A stretch of 64,000 nt of DNA from Clostridium grantii DSM 8605 (GCF_900129965.1 NZ_FQXM01000005.1:124001-188000); one strand, 5' to 3'; shown: positions 17,207-26,242, counted from the first letter of the stretch. A program made the numbers and translations. The notes: a model not told the origin generated them from the letters alone.

Positions 17207-17668
17207 ATGGATATAAAAAAACATGATCAATTAGATGAGATACTAGCTTTATTTTATTTTGGCTACAAAACTTTTACCAAAAAACCAGATGAAATATTAG
17301 AAAAATATGGTATACAAAGAATGCATCATAGAATTATTTTTTTTATAGCTAAATTTCCAGGCTTAAGCGTAAATGAATTATTGACATTATTAGAAATAAC
17401 TAAGCAAGGGCTTCATGGGCCACTTAAAAAATTATTAGAAAAAGGTTTTGTCAAAAGCGAGCAGTGTGAACAGGATTTAAGAGTAAAAAATCTTTTTCTT
17501 ACAAAAGAAGGAGAAAAGCTTGAAGAAGAACTTAGTAATGTTCAAAAAGAACAATTGAATAAAATATTTCTTCAATTGGGAGAAGAGTATCAAACAGCTT
17601 GGGTAGAAATTATGAAAAAATTATCTTCCAATAGATTAGGCTATGAGTTATGGATAAATAAAGATTAA
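17207..17668 (+). CDS. MarR-family transcriptional regulator
   Basis: 153 residues with the winged-helix fold of MarR: dimer helices at both ends, HHRIIFFIAKFPGLSVNELLTLL, recognition helix TKQGLHGPLKKLLEKG, wing DLRVKNLFLTKEGEK. It is likely an autoregulated repressor that also controls the divergent panE-like gene through the palindromes at 16944-17005. GGAGAGGA lies upstream of the ATG at a rather long spacing of about 12 nt. Confidence 0.88.
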   Translation: MDIKKHDQLDEILALFYFGYKTFTKKPDEILEKYGIQRMHHRIIFFIAKFPGLSVNELLTLLEITKQGLHGPLKKLLEKGFVKSEQCEQDLRVKNLFLTKEGEKLEEELSNVQKEQLNKIFLQLGEEYQTAWVEIMKKLSSNRLGYELWINKD

Positions 17669-17709
17669 AGAATATAATTACTGAAAACAAAGGAGTATGG
17701 GTATATAAA

Positions 17710-18420
17710 ATGAGGATAGCAATTTGTGATGATTTAAAAGTAGAACGTGATGCTTTGCGTAAATGTATTGATAAAAATCAAATAAATACACAAGTATTCG
17801 AATATGAAAATGGAAATGAGTTTCTAGTTCACCACAAAATCAATCGGTATGATATGGTATTTCTCGATGTTTTAATGCCCATAATTAACGGAATAAATGT
17901 TGCTGAAGCTATTCGTGAATATGATAAAGAAACGCCTATTGTATTTATAACAACTTCAAAGGAGTTTGCAGTGAAAAGTTACCGAGTATTTGCTTTTGAT
18001 TACATTTTAAAACCAATTAAAGAAATTGAAATCCAAAATTGCTTATGTCGATTCTTAGCTTTAAAAAAAAATAAAGAATCAATTAGTGTTAAAGTAATGG
18101 GAATTGATCTGAAAATTTGTATCAGTAATATTTTATATTTAGAAAGTAATTTACATAAGATTATGTTTCATTTAGAAGATAAACGTGAGATTAAATTAAT
18201 TGCAAAATTAAGTGATTATGAGATGCTTATTGAAAGTTTCAACTTTTATCGTTGCCATAAAAGCTATATCGTGAATCTTGAGCATATTAGTAGTATTGCA
18301 GGAGAACAATTTATAATGACAAATGGTGATAAAGTAAAGATTTCAAGGCAATATTTTAGTGATGCAAAAAAAATATATTTTAATTATATGTTTTCAGACA
18401 AGGGAAATGTTAATGATTAG
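17710..18420 (+). CDS. LytTR-family response regulator (AgrA/VirR-like), no adjacent kinase
   Basis: 236 residues. Receiver domain with DD at 7-8, phospho-acceptor D53 (VFLDVLMP) and ILKPI; then a LytTR DNA-binding domain (residues about 135-230: YLESNLHKIMFH, FYRCHKSYIVNLEHI, GDKVKISRQYF). Usual partners are membrane HPK10 kinases encoded next door, but none is present here. A strong terminator follows. The next genes encode the giant dockerin protein and its cohesin partner, and 11-bp direct repeats with 22-bp spacing lie in front of them. Confidence 0.88.
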   Translation: MRIAICDDLKVERDALRKCIDKNQINTQVFEYENGNEFLVHHKINRYDMVFLDVLMPIINGINVAEAIREYDKETPIVFITTSKEFAVKSYRVFAFDYILKPIKEIEIQNCLCRFLALKKNKESISVKVMGIDLKICISNILYLESNLHKIMFHLEDKREIKLIAKLSDYEMLIESFNFYRCHKSYIVNLEHISSIAGEQFIMTNGDKVKISRQYFSDAKKIYFNYMFSDKGNVND

Positions 18421-18477
18421 TTATTTTAATAAAATAATTTATGGTTACAGTAAATAAAATAATAGAAAAAAATCAAG

Positions 18478-18520
18478 AGGGCTAGTAAAAAGAAATTTAT
18501 ACTTTTTACTAGCCCTTTTA
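18478..18520 (+). terminator. Terminator after LytTR regulator
   Basis: Perfect 15-bp arms AGGGCTAGTAAAAAG / CTTTTTACTAGCCCT, 9-nt loop, followed by TTTTA. Confidence 0.88.
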
Positions 18521-18589
18521 TAATTATATTTTATACGAGTTATGCTAAAAATCTACAAATTATGCACTTTCGATTGATAGATAATAAAA

Positions 18590-18622
18590 ATTCACATAAA
18601 ATTAATAACATATTCACATAAA
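18590..18622 (+). promoter_or_regulatory. Direct-repeat pair upstream of dockerin operon (candidate LytTR site)
   Basis: ATTCACATAAA occurs at 18590-18600 and again at 18612-18622, start-to-start 22 bp, about two helical turns. That is the layout bound by LytTR regulators, one of which is encoded immediately upstream. The repeat does not match the common GTT-containing consensus well. Confidence 0.4.
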
Positions 18623-18657
18623 GCCAATGAAAAAAAACATTTATTAGGAGGTGGTAA

Positions 18658-18753
18658 ATGTGGAATATATTTAAAGAGAAACAACAAAAGTGGACAAGTG
18701 GGCTAAGACCAACATTTGAGAAGGGAATAATTTTAAAGGAGAGACTCACATGA
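18658..18753 (+). CDS. 31-residue leader ORF coupled to the dockerin gene
   Basis: ATG 18658 follows AGGAGGTGGTAA, a near-ideal ribosome site, and the frame (MWNIFKEKQQKW...ILKERLT) stops at TGA 18751-18753. That stop overlaps the ATG of the large gene as ATGA. The peptide is basic and hydrophilic, without a signal or membrane segment, and I recognise no family. The ATGA overlap argues that its translation drives or tunes translation of the giant protein. The large gene has its own AAAGGAGAG site too, so coupling need not be absolute. Confidence 0.5.
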   Translation: MWNIFKEKQQKWTSGLRPTFEKGIILKERLT

Positions 18754-21700
18754 AAAAACGAATCTTAAGCTTCTTGCTAGTGGTATGTATGATATTGTCC
18801 ATAATGCCTATGAGCGCTTTAGCGACTAATGTCCTTTGGGGCGACGTGAATGGTGATAAAAAAATTAATCTAAAAGATGTTCTTTTATTGAAGCAATACA
18901 TAGCGGGATACGAGAATGATATTGACAAGGCGGCAGCTGATATAAATTCTGACGGTGTTATTAATGAAGAAGATATGCTATTAATGAAACAATATATTGC
19001 AGGCTGGGATATGAAACTTGGCCCAGAAGTATATACAATAGCTTTTAATTCTAACGGAGGTTCTTCAATCAGTTCTGTTCAGGTAATAAAAGGTGATAAT
19101 ATTTCTGAAGTGCTTTCTCCAAAAAAAGACAATGCGATTTTCTTGGGGTGGTACGAGGATGAAAATTTTAAAAATCAATTTTATGCTGAAAGTCCAATTA
19201 ATTCAAGTATGACTTTGTATGCAAAATATGCAGACATTGCAAAAGAAGAACAATTTGTAGATGATTCATTTAGTCTTATGGATCAGCAATCAAACATCAG
19301 ATTTGAGCTTTACAGTTCTGATGCTAACATGACTGCAGAACAGGTGAAGGAAAATCTATTATTAGAAATAGTGGATAACTCAGAGTATGTAAATCTTCAG
19401 GTTACGGGTGGAAAAGGTACATTTAGTGTATCTGCAGAGGATGGATTTACCGAGGGATCTTCTTACAAGTTAACGCTTGTGAATGATGCAATAAAATTTG
19501 CAGATAAAGAGGTTTCTTTCCGAAACTGTACATTTACCATCAAAAAAGAAGAAGTAATTAATATTTCTCTTAATGAGGACATGATTTACATAAAGAGCGG
19601 AGAAATTTCACAGATTACGAAGAAAGGCCAACCTATGGAATCCCTTTCTTTGGCGCTTTTAGGAAATAAGGAAGAGGCAACTATTGAAGGAACCTTTGAT
19701 TATGCAAATGCGGCTAATCTGAAAATTGGTGATGTACTTTGTATTTACAAAACAACTAAACCTAATGAGCGTAATACAACTGATGATTATTCAGAGGATA
19801 CTATTGCTTATGTGAATGTAACAGCTATAAATGGAATCACTGTAAGTTATAAAAATACTGATGCGGAAGATGTTTTATTTCTTCCAGATACTTTACCTTT
19901 CAAAGAAGATGAGCTAACAACATATAATCCAGAGGGTTCATTTACTGTAGACAAAGATCAGGTTGACTTTTCTGTATATGCAGAGTTGGGTCTTGATAAA
20001 GATACTACTGTGGATAAAGGCGATTTTGTAGTAATTATGGAAACTGACAATGAAGTTCTTTATGGGCAAATTGAAAGTATTACATCAAATGATGACATAA
20101 TGACTGTCAACTTTTCTCCAACAACAGAGGAAGCAATTCAAGATATAACTTTAGATTATTATACTACTAATGACACTGACGGTGAAACTATGCTTGAAGA
20201 TGTTGATGTTGATGAACTTCAAGCACAAATAGAAAAGGAAACAATTGATAGCGGATTTGCACATCAGGCTATGAGATTCCTCGCTAGTGCAGCTACCCAA
20301 ACCGACGGATTTAGTGAAATTTCCGGAGTAGAGGATTTTATCATCACTGATAAGATGGGTGAAGAAATCAATCTTTCGCAAATTGCAGGGGCTAGAATAG
20401 GTAGCGAATATAATACTGAAAATATCAATGTAGAAGTACAAATCGACAATAAATCCCAGCATTTTGGTAAAGGAATTCAATGTTCCGTCAAAGTAAGTGG
20501 AGAAGTTTCACTTAATGTGGGCGAGGAAAATGAAATTATAATTCAGCTTTCTGCTACATTTGTACAAGAAGTGAAGATGTCTGTAAATGCCAATGGTAAA
20601 GCGGTTTGGAAGCAAACAGATTGGTGGCCAAATCTCTATTATATCGGTGACTATCAAATGAAAGCCAATATTGATATTTATAATTACACTGGCATTAGTA
20701 TAAAGGCTGTTGTTTCATCAGCTCAAAAAGAAGAAGAAGGAAAACTTGATATTTCAGAAGAATTAAAATCTCTTATGGAGGAGCAGGATGAGGAAGAAAT
20801 TACCGCAGGAGTGCAAAACCTTTTTGAAGCCTACGGAGAAATGCTGGAAAACGAAACCGACTATATAAGCATTATTGATCAAAATCTTGTAGATGCCCAA
20901 GGATGTGTAGATCCTTTCAATATCTTTGCTTATTCTTATAAGATGGATTTTGTAGTTTCAGCAAACATAAATTTAGCATTAGGTTGCAACTTTGAATATC
21001 AGAGTGGTACCCGTTATTGTTTCTGGTTCAAAATTCGTGAGAAGAATGCGGGCAGTTCCAGTATGCCTTTAATAGATGAAACTTATGCATTCCAATTTTA
21101 TGCCATGGGTGAACTAGGAATTCGTGCAGGACTTCAATTAGAGTTTGCCATAGGCCTGTTCTCCACAAAGTTGGACAGTGTAGGTGTGGGAGTTGAAGTT
21201 GGAGCATACACAGAGATGTTTGGATATTTCTTTTATGACTTAAAATCTGTTAATAATAAGAGAACATCTAAGATGGTAGGTGCACTTTATCTAGAATTTG
21301 GTATCTATTTAGAAATTGCCTTTAAAGCACAGGTGCTCAATGGTAATGTATCGTATAATCCGACTGTTTATGAAGAGCAGTGGCCTTTACTTTACGCCGG
21401 AGATGAAATCAATGTATATGATTTTGCGTATGAACAACCGGAAAAGGATAATAAGGAACTTATAAAGGATATAACCACTTATCCACTACCACAAGAGTTC
21501 CGTAATATGTCTTGTTTGAATTTGACAGAAGGAGATATGTTCCAAGAAGTTTATGATAATGATAGATTTTACTATACACTTTCAAATAAAAACTTTGTTC
21601 TAAAGGATGGTATTATCACGGTTACGGTACCGGAAAATATTCGTTACCAGACCTGTGATTTAACTATCACTTGGAAATCAGCAAAACTTGCATTTTCTAT

Positions 21701-24140
21701 GGGAGATTTGAAACGTACAATTCATTTAGTTTGGACAAACCTCACTGACACAGAATTAAAAGAACAGTATTCAGTTAGTGTTATGGCAGGAGATAAAATT
21801 ATTTGGAGTGAACGTGTTAATAAGGGTGAAATACCAGTGCTTCCAACAGAAGAAGAGGTTTTAGAACTTATTGGATATGATAAAAAGATGGATGGACAAA
21901 CTAACTTGAAATACACAGGTTACACAGGTTATGAAGAAGAAGCCATTCTTGCAAGTGAAAATAAAATCTATAACTTTGGGGTTACAGAAAAAGAATACAC
22001 ACTAACTATAGAGGGTATTCAAAAACCAGATGGAACTAAGGAAAACAAAAATTTTACGGCTAATTTTGGCGAAAATTTTGATTTGTCAGCTTTAGATGAA
22101 ACTGGGACAAGCATTCCGGGTAAAACTTATACACGCTATCTCACAGCTGAATGCAGTGATGTAGTAAATGGGAGATCTTCAGGCAATGCAATAGATGTTG
22201 TTTTTGCAAAGCAGCTTTTGGCAAATAATTATAAATACACAGCCAAATATGAGGAAAATTCATGTGTAGTCACATATAGGTTCAAATCAATGGATGGAAA
22301 GGTTATAGAACCTGTCACTGAGATTGTTAAAAAGGGAACTATTCCTGTATTTGATTATTCAGAATATCTTTTGAATCAAGGACAAGGCTATATAGTTACA
22401 AATTGGGACAAGAACATCAGCAGAGTCACCAATGACACTACTTTTACTGGTGAATGTGGTGAACCTACAGGAGAAAAATACACAATCACTTTTGATTCTA
22501 ATGGAGGCAGTAAGGTTAATGCTATACAACGTTATAAAGGTACTGTAGTAAATCCACCAGTTGAGCCAACTAAAGTTGGATATACCTTTGATGGGTGGTG
22601 TTCAGATTTAGGACTTACCAAGGCCTATAGTTTTGATAAAATGCCTGGTAACAGTTTTACACTTTATGCAAAGTGGAAGGTAAATCAATACACTGTTAGC
22701 TTTAATGCTAACGGAGGCGAAGTTAGAACTTTGAACAAGCAAGTAAATTACGACAAAGCCTACGAAGAATTACCAATGCCTACAAGGAAAGGTTATATCT
22801 TTAATGGGTGGTTTACAGCAGTAGATGGCGGAAGTCAAGTTGCAGCAGATACAATGGTGAAAATCACAGCTCCACAGACACTTTATGCTCAGTGGAAGAA
22901 AAAATCAGTTATAACTGGTATAGATACTGCTGTACAGAGTAATACCTACAATGGTAGCCAGATTTCATTTGATGTAAAAGGAACAACTATTAAGGACTTT
23001 ACTGTAATGTATAAAAAGCCAGGTGATACGGACTGGAGTGATAGTGCAATAAATGCTGGAAAATATGCAGTTAAAATTTCTCGTGAGGAAGACGATACTT
23101 ACGCAGCTTATGAATTAGTATTGACAGACACTCTTATTATTAATAAGAAAAGTCGTACAGTAACTGCCCCTACAAGTGGAACTGCATTATACAAAACTGT
23201 ATCGGTAGAACCGGTAACAGATTTTGAAGCTTATGGGGATGGAGCTGTGGAGTATGCGGTAAGCAAAACTACTACTGCACCTGAAAATGGATGGACAACA
23301 TCTTTATCCATAGTAAATCTAGATGCAAATACAAATTATTATATGTTTGCAAGAGCTACCGAGGGAGATAATTATCTGTCTGCAACTTCAATAGCGTCTT
23401 CTATCACCGTAAAAACTGAAAATGTAATACCTAATAGTACTACTAATCATACAGTGGGAGTTAGAACAGCTAATAACAAAAACGCAGGAACAGACGCCAA
23501 TGTTAAATTTACATTCTTATATGGGGATAACACTCGAGGAAGTCAGTATAATCTTAATGGTTCAGGAAACGATTTTGAGAAGGGTGATTATCGTGATTAC
23601 TCAGTACCAGATAGTAGAGATCCATGGATGATAAGCGGTATGAATATAGGTAATGATGGTAAGCATTCAGCTGCTGGTTGGGAATGTGATTATGTGATGC
23701 TTAATATTTTCGGACAAAAAACAACTATTCAGGTAGATAGATGGTTTGATAACCAATGGCAAGATTATAGCACTACTGCCTTCAAACGTAATATTACCGC
23801 GACAGGTGATTTTGATAGCTGGGAGGGCGATAATAATGTGGATAGTACTTCTACGGGTAATATTTCTTACACCTACAATGGAAATGTTACTGATCAGTAC
23901 GGCACATATAATGCTTTAGCCCATGATGACGCACCTGTAATAAGTGTTATACCATCTCAAACAGGTTATTATGATTGCTTTACTTACAACATTAATTCCT
24001 TTACTATTGACAAAAAAGCTCTTTATGAAAAAATGATTCAACGTGGTGATGAAAAAATTGAATTTACTGTAACTATGAGCTTTAATCCACGTTCGTCAAA
24101 CACAACTGAATTTACGAAGACTGTAACAATCAACAGATAA
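18750..24140 (+). CDS. Giant secreted dockerin/InlB-repeat/PLAT-like protein
   Basis: 1796 residues. Signal peptide 1-25 (ending SALA). Residues about 30-86 form a type I dockerin with two calcium loops, DVNGDKKINLKDV and DINSDGVINEEDM, each followed by LLLKQYIAG or LLMKQYIAG. Such modules are usually C-terminal; here it is N-terminal. Three InlB B/Flg_new repeats follow (about 94-160, 1243-1310, 1313-1385; for example FNANGGEV...LYAQW). The middle (about 165-1150) has no domain I recognise. The end (about 1565-1680) resembles a PLAT/lipoxygenase-homology domain (TANNKNAGTDANVKFTF). There is no anchor, so it is probably held to the surface by the cohesin protein encoded next. No enzyme motif is seen. 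Confidence 0.8.
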   Translation: MKKRILSFLLVVCMILSIMPMSALATNVLWGDVNGDKKINLKDVLLLKQYIAGYENDIDKAAADINSDGVINEEDMLLMKQYIAGWDMKLGPEVYTIAFNSNGGSSISSVQVIKGDNISEVLSPKKDNAIFLGWYEDENFKNQFYAESPINSSMTLYAKYADIAKEEQFVDDSFSLMDQQSNIRFELYSSDANMTAEQVKENLLLEIVDNSEYVNLQVTGGKGTFSVSAEDGFTEGSSYKLTLVNDAIKFADKEVSFRNCTFTIKKEEVINISLNEDMIYIKSGEISQITKKGQPMESLSLALLGNKEEATIEGTFDYANAANLKIGDVLCIYKTTKPNERNTTDDYSEDTIAYVNVTAINGITVSYKNTDAEDVLFLPDTLPFKEDELTTYNPEGSFTVDKDQVDFSVYAELGLDKDTTVDKGDFVVIMETDNEVLYGQIESITSNDDIMTVNFSPTTEEAIQDITLDYYTTNDTDGETMLEDVDVDELQAQIEKETIDSGFAHQAMRFLASAATQTDGFSEISGVEDFIITDKMGEEINLSQIAGARIGSEYNTENINVEVQIDNKSQHFGKGIQCSVKVSGEVSLNVGEENEIIIQLSATFVQEVKMSVNANGKAVWKQTDWWPNLYYIGDYQMKANIDIYNYTGISIKAVVSSAQKEEEGKLDISEELKSLMEEQDEEEITAGVQNLFEAYGEMLENETDYISIIDQNLVDAQGCVDPFNIFAYSYKMDFVVSANINLALGCNFEYQSGTRYCFWFKIREKNAGSSSMPLIDETYAFQFYAMGELGIRAGLQLEFAIGLFSTKLDSVGVGVEVGAYTEMFGYFFYDLKSVNNKRTSKMVGALYLEFGIYLEIAFKAQVLNGNVSYNPTVYEEQWPLLYAGDEINVYDFAYEQPEKDNKELIKDITTYPLPQEFRNMSCLNLTEGDMFQEVYDNDRFYYTLSNKNFVLKDGIITVTVPENIRYQTCDLTITWKSAKLAFSMGDLKRTIHLVWTNLTDTELKEQYSVSVMAGDKIIWSERVNKGEIPVLPTEEEVLELIGYDKKMDGQTNLKYTGYTGYEEEAILASENKIYNFGVTEKEYTLTIEGIQKPDGTKENKNFTANFGENFDLSALDETGTSIPGKTYTRYLTAECSDVVNGRSSGNAIDVVFAKQLLANNYKYTAKYEENSCVVTYRFKSMDGKVIEPVTEIVKKGTIPVFDYSEYLLNQGQGYIVTNWDKNISRVTNDTTFTGECGEPTGEKYTITFDSNGGSKVNAIQRYKGTVVNPPVEPTKVGYTFDGWCSDLGLTKAYSFDKMPGNSFTLYAKWKVNQYTVSFNANGGEVRTLNKQVNYDKAYEELPMPTRKGYIFNGWFTAVDGGSQVAADTMVKITAPQTLYAQWKKKSVITGIDTAVQSNTYNGSQISFDVKGTTIKDFTVMYKKPGDTDWSDSAINAGKYAVKISREEDDTYAAYELVLTDTLIINKKSRTVTAPTSGTALYKTVSVEPVTDFEAYGDGAVEYAVSKTTTAPENGWTTSLSIVNLDANTNYYMFARATEGDNYLSATSIASSITVKTENVIPNSTTNHTVGVRTANNKNAGTDANVKFTFLYGDNTRGSQYNLNGSGNDFEKGDYRDYSVPDSRDPWMISGMNIGNDGKHSAAGWECDYVMLNIFGQKTTIQVDRWFDNQWQDYSTTAFKRNITATGDFDSWEGDNNVDSTSTGNISYTYNGNVTDQYGTYNALAHDDAPVISVIPSQTGYYDCFTYNINSFTIDKKALYEKMIQRGDEKIEFTVTMSFNPRSSNTTEFTKTVTINR

Positions 24141-24158
24141 GGAGCATTTAATTAAAAG

Positions 24159-24184
24159 ACAGTTGACAGGCAACTGTCAACTGT
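24159..24184 (+). promoter_or_regulatory. Intercistronic hairpin between dockerin and cohesin genes
   Basis: Perfect 11-bp stem ACAGTTGACAG / CTGTCAACTGT with GCAA loop. No T-run follows, so it is not a plain terminator. It may stabilise or separate the two parts of the mRNA. Confidence 0.6.
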
Positions 24185-24237
24185 TGAATAAACCACAAAG
24201 CAGTTTATCTATATATTACAATAGAAGGAGATTTGAT

Positions 24238-25731
24238 ATGAGAAAAAGCATTCAAAATCTGTTAGCAATAGTGTTGCTGATTTGTGTATTGCTTACAGCA
24301 ACACCGGGTATTTTGGTAAATGCAGTATCTACGCCCGATATCACTGCAACAATAGTGGAAGCAGTACCTGGCTCCTCCGTTAGTGTAGTTATTTCATTGA
24401 ACAATAATCCTGGTATATGGGGTTTAGGTTTAAATGTGGGGTATGACCACGATGCATTGACTTTAAATAGTTACACCGTGGGAAGTATTTTTACTGAGGG
24501 TGAGGTTATACCTGTTGAATCCCTTGATAAAAAAGATTATTTCTTTGTTGCGGCAAGAGATAGTTTGGACAATACTACTAACACAGGAAAACTTGTTACT
24601 TTAAATTTTACAATTGCTAATGAGGCTGCATACAATGACTATGCAATCAGCTTGCAGCTTAGCAATGAAAATACAATAAATAATAAAGTTGAGGAAGTTG
24701 CTTTAAACTGTTCTAATGGAAAGATTTCTGTAATAAAATGCATTCATGAAAGCAGTAAATGGGTAACTGTAGAGCTACCAACATGTGAAAAAAACGGTAG
24801 CGAAAACCTTGTTTGCGACAGTGGTAATGAGGTACTTGATACAAGAATTATTGCCGCACTTGGTCATAGCTTTACAAAAAAAGTTGTAAGTTTAGCAACC
24901 AAGCGTAGTGATGCTACTTATACAGATAAAGCTACTTATTTTTATACTTGCCAACTCTGTGGTGAAATTAGCAATACCTTGTATTTTGAGGATGGAGATG
25001 TATTAAAATCCAGTGATACTGATGGTGGAAATGTTAAACCAGAACCAGAGACTCCAATTGAAATTCCGGTTATAACTGGAAATACAGATGAACCTGAGGT
25101 TATAAACGGAAATACAGATGAACCTGCGGTTATAACTGGAAGTACAGATGAACCTGCGGTTACAACTGGAAGTACAAAGGAACCTGCAGTTACAACTGGA
25201 AGTGCAAATAAACCTTCAGTTACAATTGCAAGTACAAAGGAACCTGCGGTTACAACTGACAGTAAAAACGAAGTAACAGTTACCACAGAGGATAATAAAC
25301 AGGAATATAGAATCATTAAAGGTGAAAACAGTGAATGGAAAACTGGTAGTGAAATGGGGCTTTCTATTACAGCTGATGGAGATAGTGCTAAATTTAGTGG
25401 CATTGAGGTTGATGATGTTTTAGTTGATGCAAATCATTATACTTTAGAGCCAGGTGACACAGTTGTAACTTTAAACCCCGAATATTTGGGTAACTTGTCT
25501 GAGGGAAAACATACATTAACAGTTGTTTATCCTGATGGGGAAGCCAGTACAAAATTCACAATTACAAAAGAAGAAACAACTCCAAAAACTGTAGATGATT
25601 CAAAAAGCGTAGACGATTCAAAAACCGTGGATGATTCAAAAAAATTTCCATGGGTAAGTAGTATAAGTATTGTAATTATTTCTGCTGCTGTGATTTCGTT
25701 TATATATTTAAAACGCAAAAAAGCAAAATAA
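24238..25731 (+). CDS. Membrane-anchored cohesin-domain protein
   Basis: 497 residues from ATG 24238 (AGAAGGAGA upstream). Signal peptide about 1-29. Residues about 33-167 look like a cohesin: PGSSVSVVISLNNNPGIWG, LGLNVGYDHDAL, TGKLVTLNFTIAN and NGKISV. A Cys-containing segment follows (CIHES...PTCEKNGSENLVCDSG...ALGHSF...YTCQLCGE). Next come seven 10-residue Thr/Glu/Pro repeats, an Ig-like domain (YRIIKGENSEWKTGS...LSEGKHTLTVVY), three VDDSK repeats, a membrane helix and KRKKAK. There is no LPXTG, so anchoring is by the C-terminal helix. With the dockerin protein next door this makes a likely surface cohesin/dockerin pair. Confidence 0.78.
   Translation: MRKSIQNLLAIVLLICVLLTATPGILVNAVSTPDITATIVEAVPGSSVSVVISLNNNPGIWGLGLNVGYDHDALTLNSYTVGSIFTEGEVIPVESLDKKDYFFVAARDSLDNTTNTGKLVTLNFTIANEAAYNDYAISLQLSNENTINNKVEEVALNCSNGKISVIKCIHESSKWVTVELPTCEKNGSENLVCDSGNEVLDTRIIAALGHSFTKKVVSLATKRSDATYTDKATYFYTCQLCGEISNTLYFEDGDVLKSSDTDGGNVKPEPETPIEIPVITGNTDEPEVINGNTDEPAVITGSTDEPAVTTGSTKEPAVTTGSANKPSVTIASTKEPAVTTDSKNEVTVTTEDNKQEYRIIKGENSEWKTGSEMGLSITADGDSAKFSGIEVDDVLVDANHYTLEPGDTVVTLNPEYLGNLSEGKHTLTVVYPDGEASTKFTITKEETTPKTVDDSKSVDDSKTVDDSKKFPWVSSISIVIISAAVISFIYLKRKKAK
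25069..25278 (+). repeat. 30-bp tandem repeat, seven units, inside cohesin gene
   Basis: Seven in-frame 30-bp units beginning GTTATAACTGGAAATACAGA or close variants, encoding ten-residue Thr/Glu/Pro blocks such as VTTGSTKEPA. Divergence rises toward the 3' end. They form an extended wall-spanning linker. Confidence 0.85.
25591..25644 (+). repeat. 18-bp tandem repeat, three units, inside cohesin gene
   Basis: Three units encoding VDDSKS, VDDSKT and VDDSKK directly before the C-terminal membrane helix. Confidence 0.8.
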
Positions 25732-25747
25732 AATTATTAAGTGCATT

Positions 25748-25788
25748 AAAAAACAACAGCTACTGTAAAAAGTGGCTGTTGTTTTTTG
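25748..25788 (+). terminator. Terminator after cohesin gene
   Basis: Arms AACAACAGCTA / TGGCTGTTGTT (one G-T pair) followed by TTTTTT. Confidence 0.85.
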
Positions 25789-25837
25789 TCTTAAATTAAG
25801 AAACTTTAACTGATAAAAATAATACTCAACTATTGTC

Positions 25838-25880
25838 ATATATCCAGTATAGATATAAAATATATCTATACTCGATATAT
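25838..25880. promoter_or_regulatory. 43-bp palindromic PadR operator candidate
   Basis: AGTATAGATATA-AAA-TATATCTATACT is a perfect 12-bp dyad. It extends outward past one mismatched pair by ATATATC/GATATAT. It ends one base before the GGAGG of the padR gene, so binding would block its own expression. Confidence 0.65.
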
Positions 25881-25891
25881 GGAGGAAATGT

Positions 25892-26242
25892 ATGGCAAGA
25901 AAACAGCTTCAAACATTAACAGAACCTATGTATTATGTGCTTCTTAATTTACTTGAACCAATACATGGTTATGGAATAATGAAAAATATAAGTGAGATGA
26001 CAAAGGATAAAGTAAAGGTAGGGGCTGGAACGGTGTATTCCCTTTTATCTAGATTTGAGAAAGAAGATATTGTTGTTAAAATATCTACGGAAGAAAGTAA
26101 AAAAACTTATATACTCACAGATAAAGGTAGAGAAATTCTAAAAGAAGAGCATAGTAGGTTAAAACAGTTGGTAATAGATGGAAATGAATTATTAGGAGAG
26201 GATAGATATGAAAATATTAATAGATGCAGGAGCTTTCGATGA
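25892..26242 (+). CDS. PadR-family transcriptional regulator
   Basis: 116 residues. Winged helix of the PadR type: MYYVLLNLLEPIHGYGIMKNI, VGAGTVYSLLSRFEKEDIV, KKTYILTDKGREIL. The C-terminal dimer helix is short. ATG follows GGAGG. The 3' end overlaps the start of the 2-hydroxyacid dehydrogenase gene by 35 nt, so the last residues (NINRCRSFR) are encoded within the next gene. The original gene may have been cut short by this junction. Likely autoregulated through the 43-bp palindrome. Confidence 0.85.
   Translation: MARKQLQTLTEPMYYVLLNLLEPIHGYGIMKNISEMTKDKVKVGAGTVYSLLSRFEKEDIVVKISTEESKKTYILTDKGREILKEEHSRLKQLVIDGNELLGEDRYENINRCRSFR

Noticed and set aside
24163..24237. Upstream extension of the cohesin protein
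   Set aside because: The extra codons lie within the intercistronic hairpin; ATG 24238 has AGAAGGAGA and starts a normal signal peptide.
25069..25278. CRISPR-like array of 30-bp units
   Set aside because: Units are contiguous without spacers, in frame, and code for a protein linker.
24942..25403. 153-codon open frame on the minus strand within the cohesin gene
   Set aside because: A shadow of the repeat-coding region, with no ribosome site and low-complexity product.
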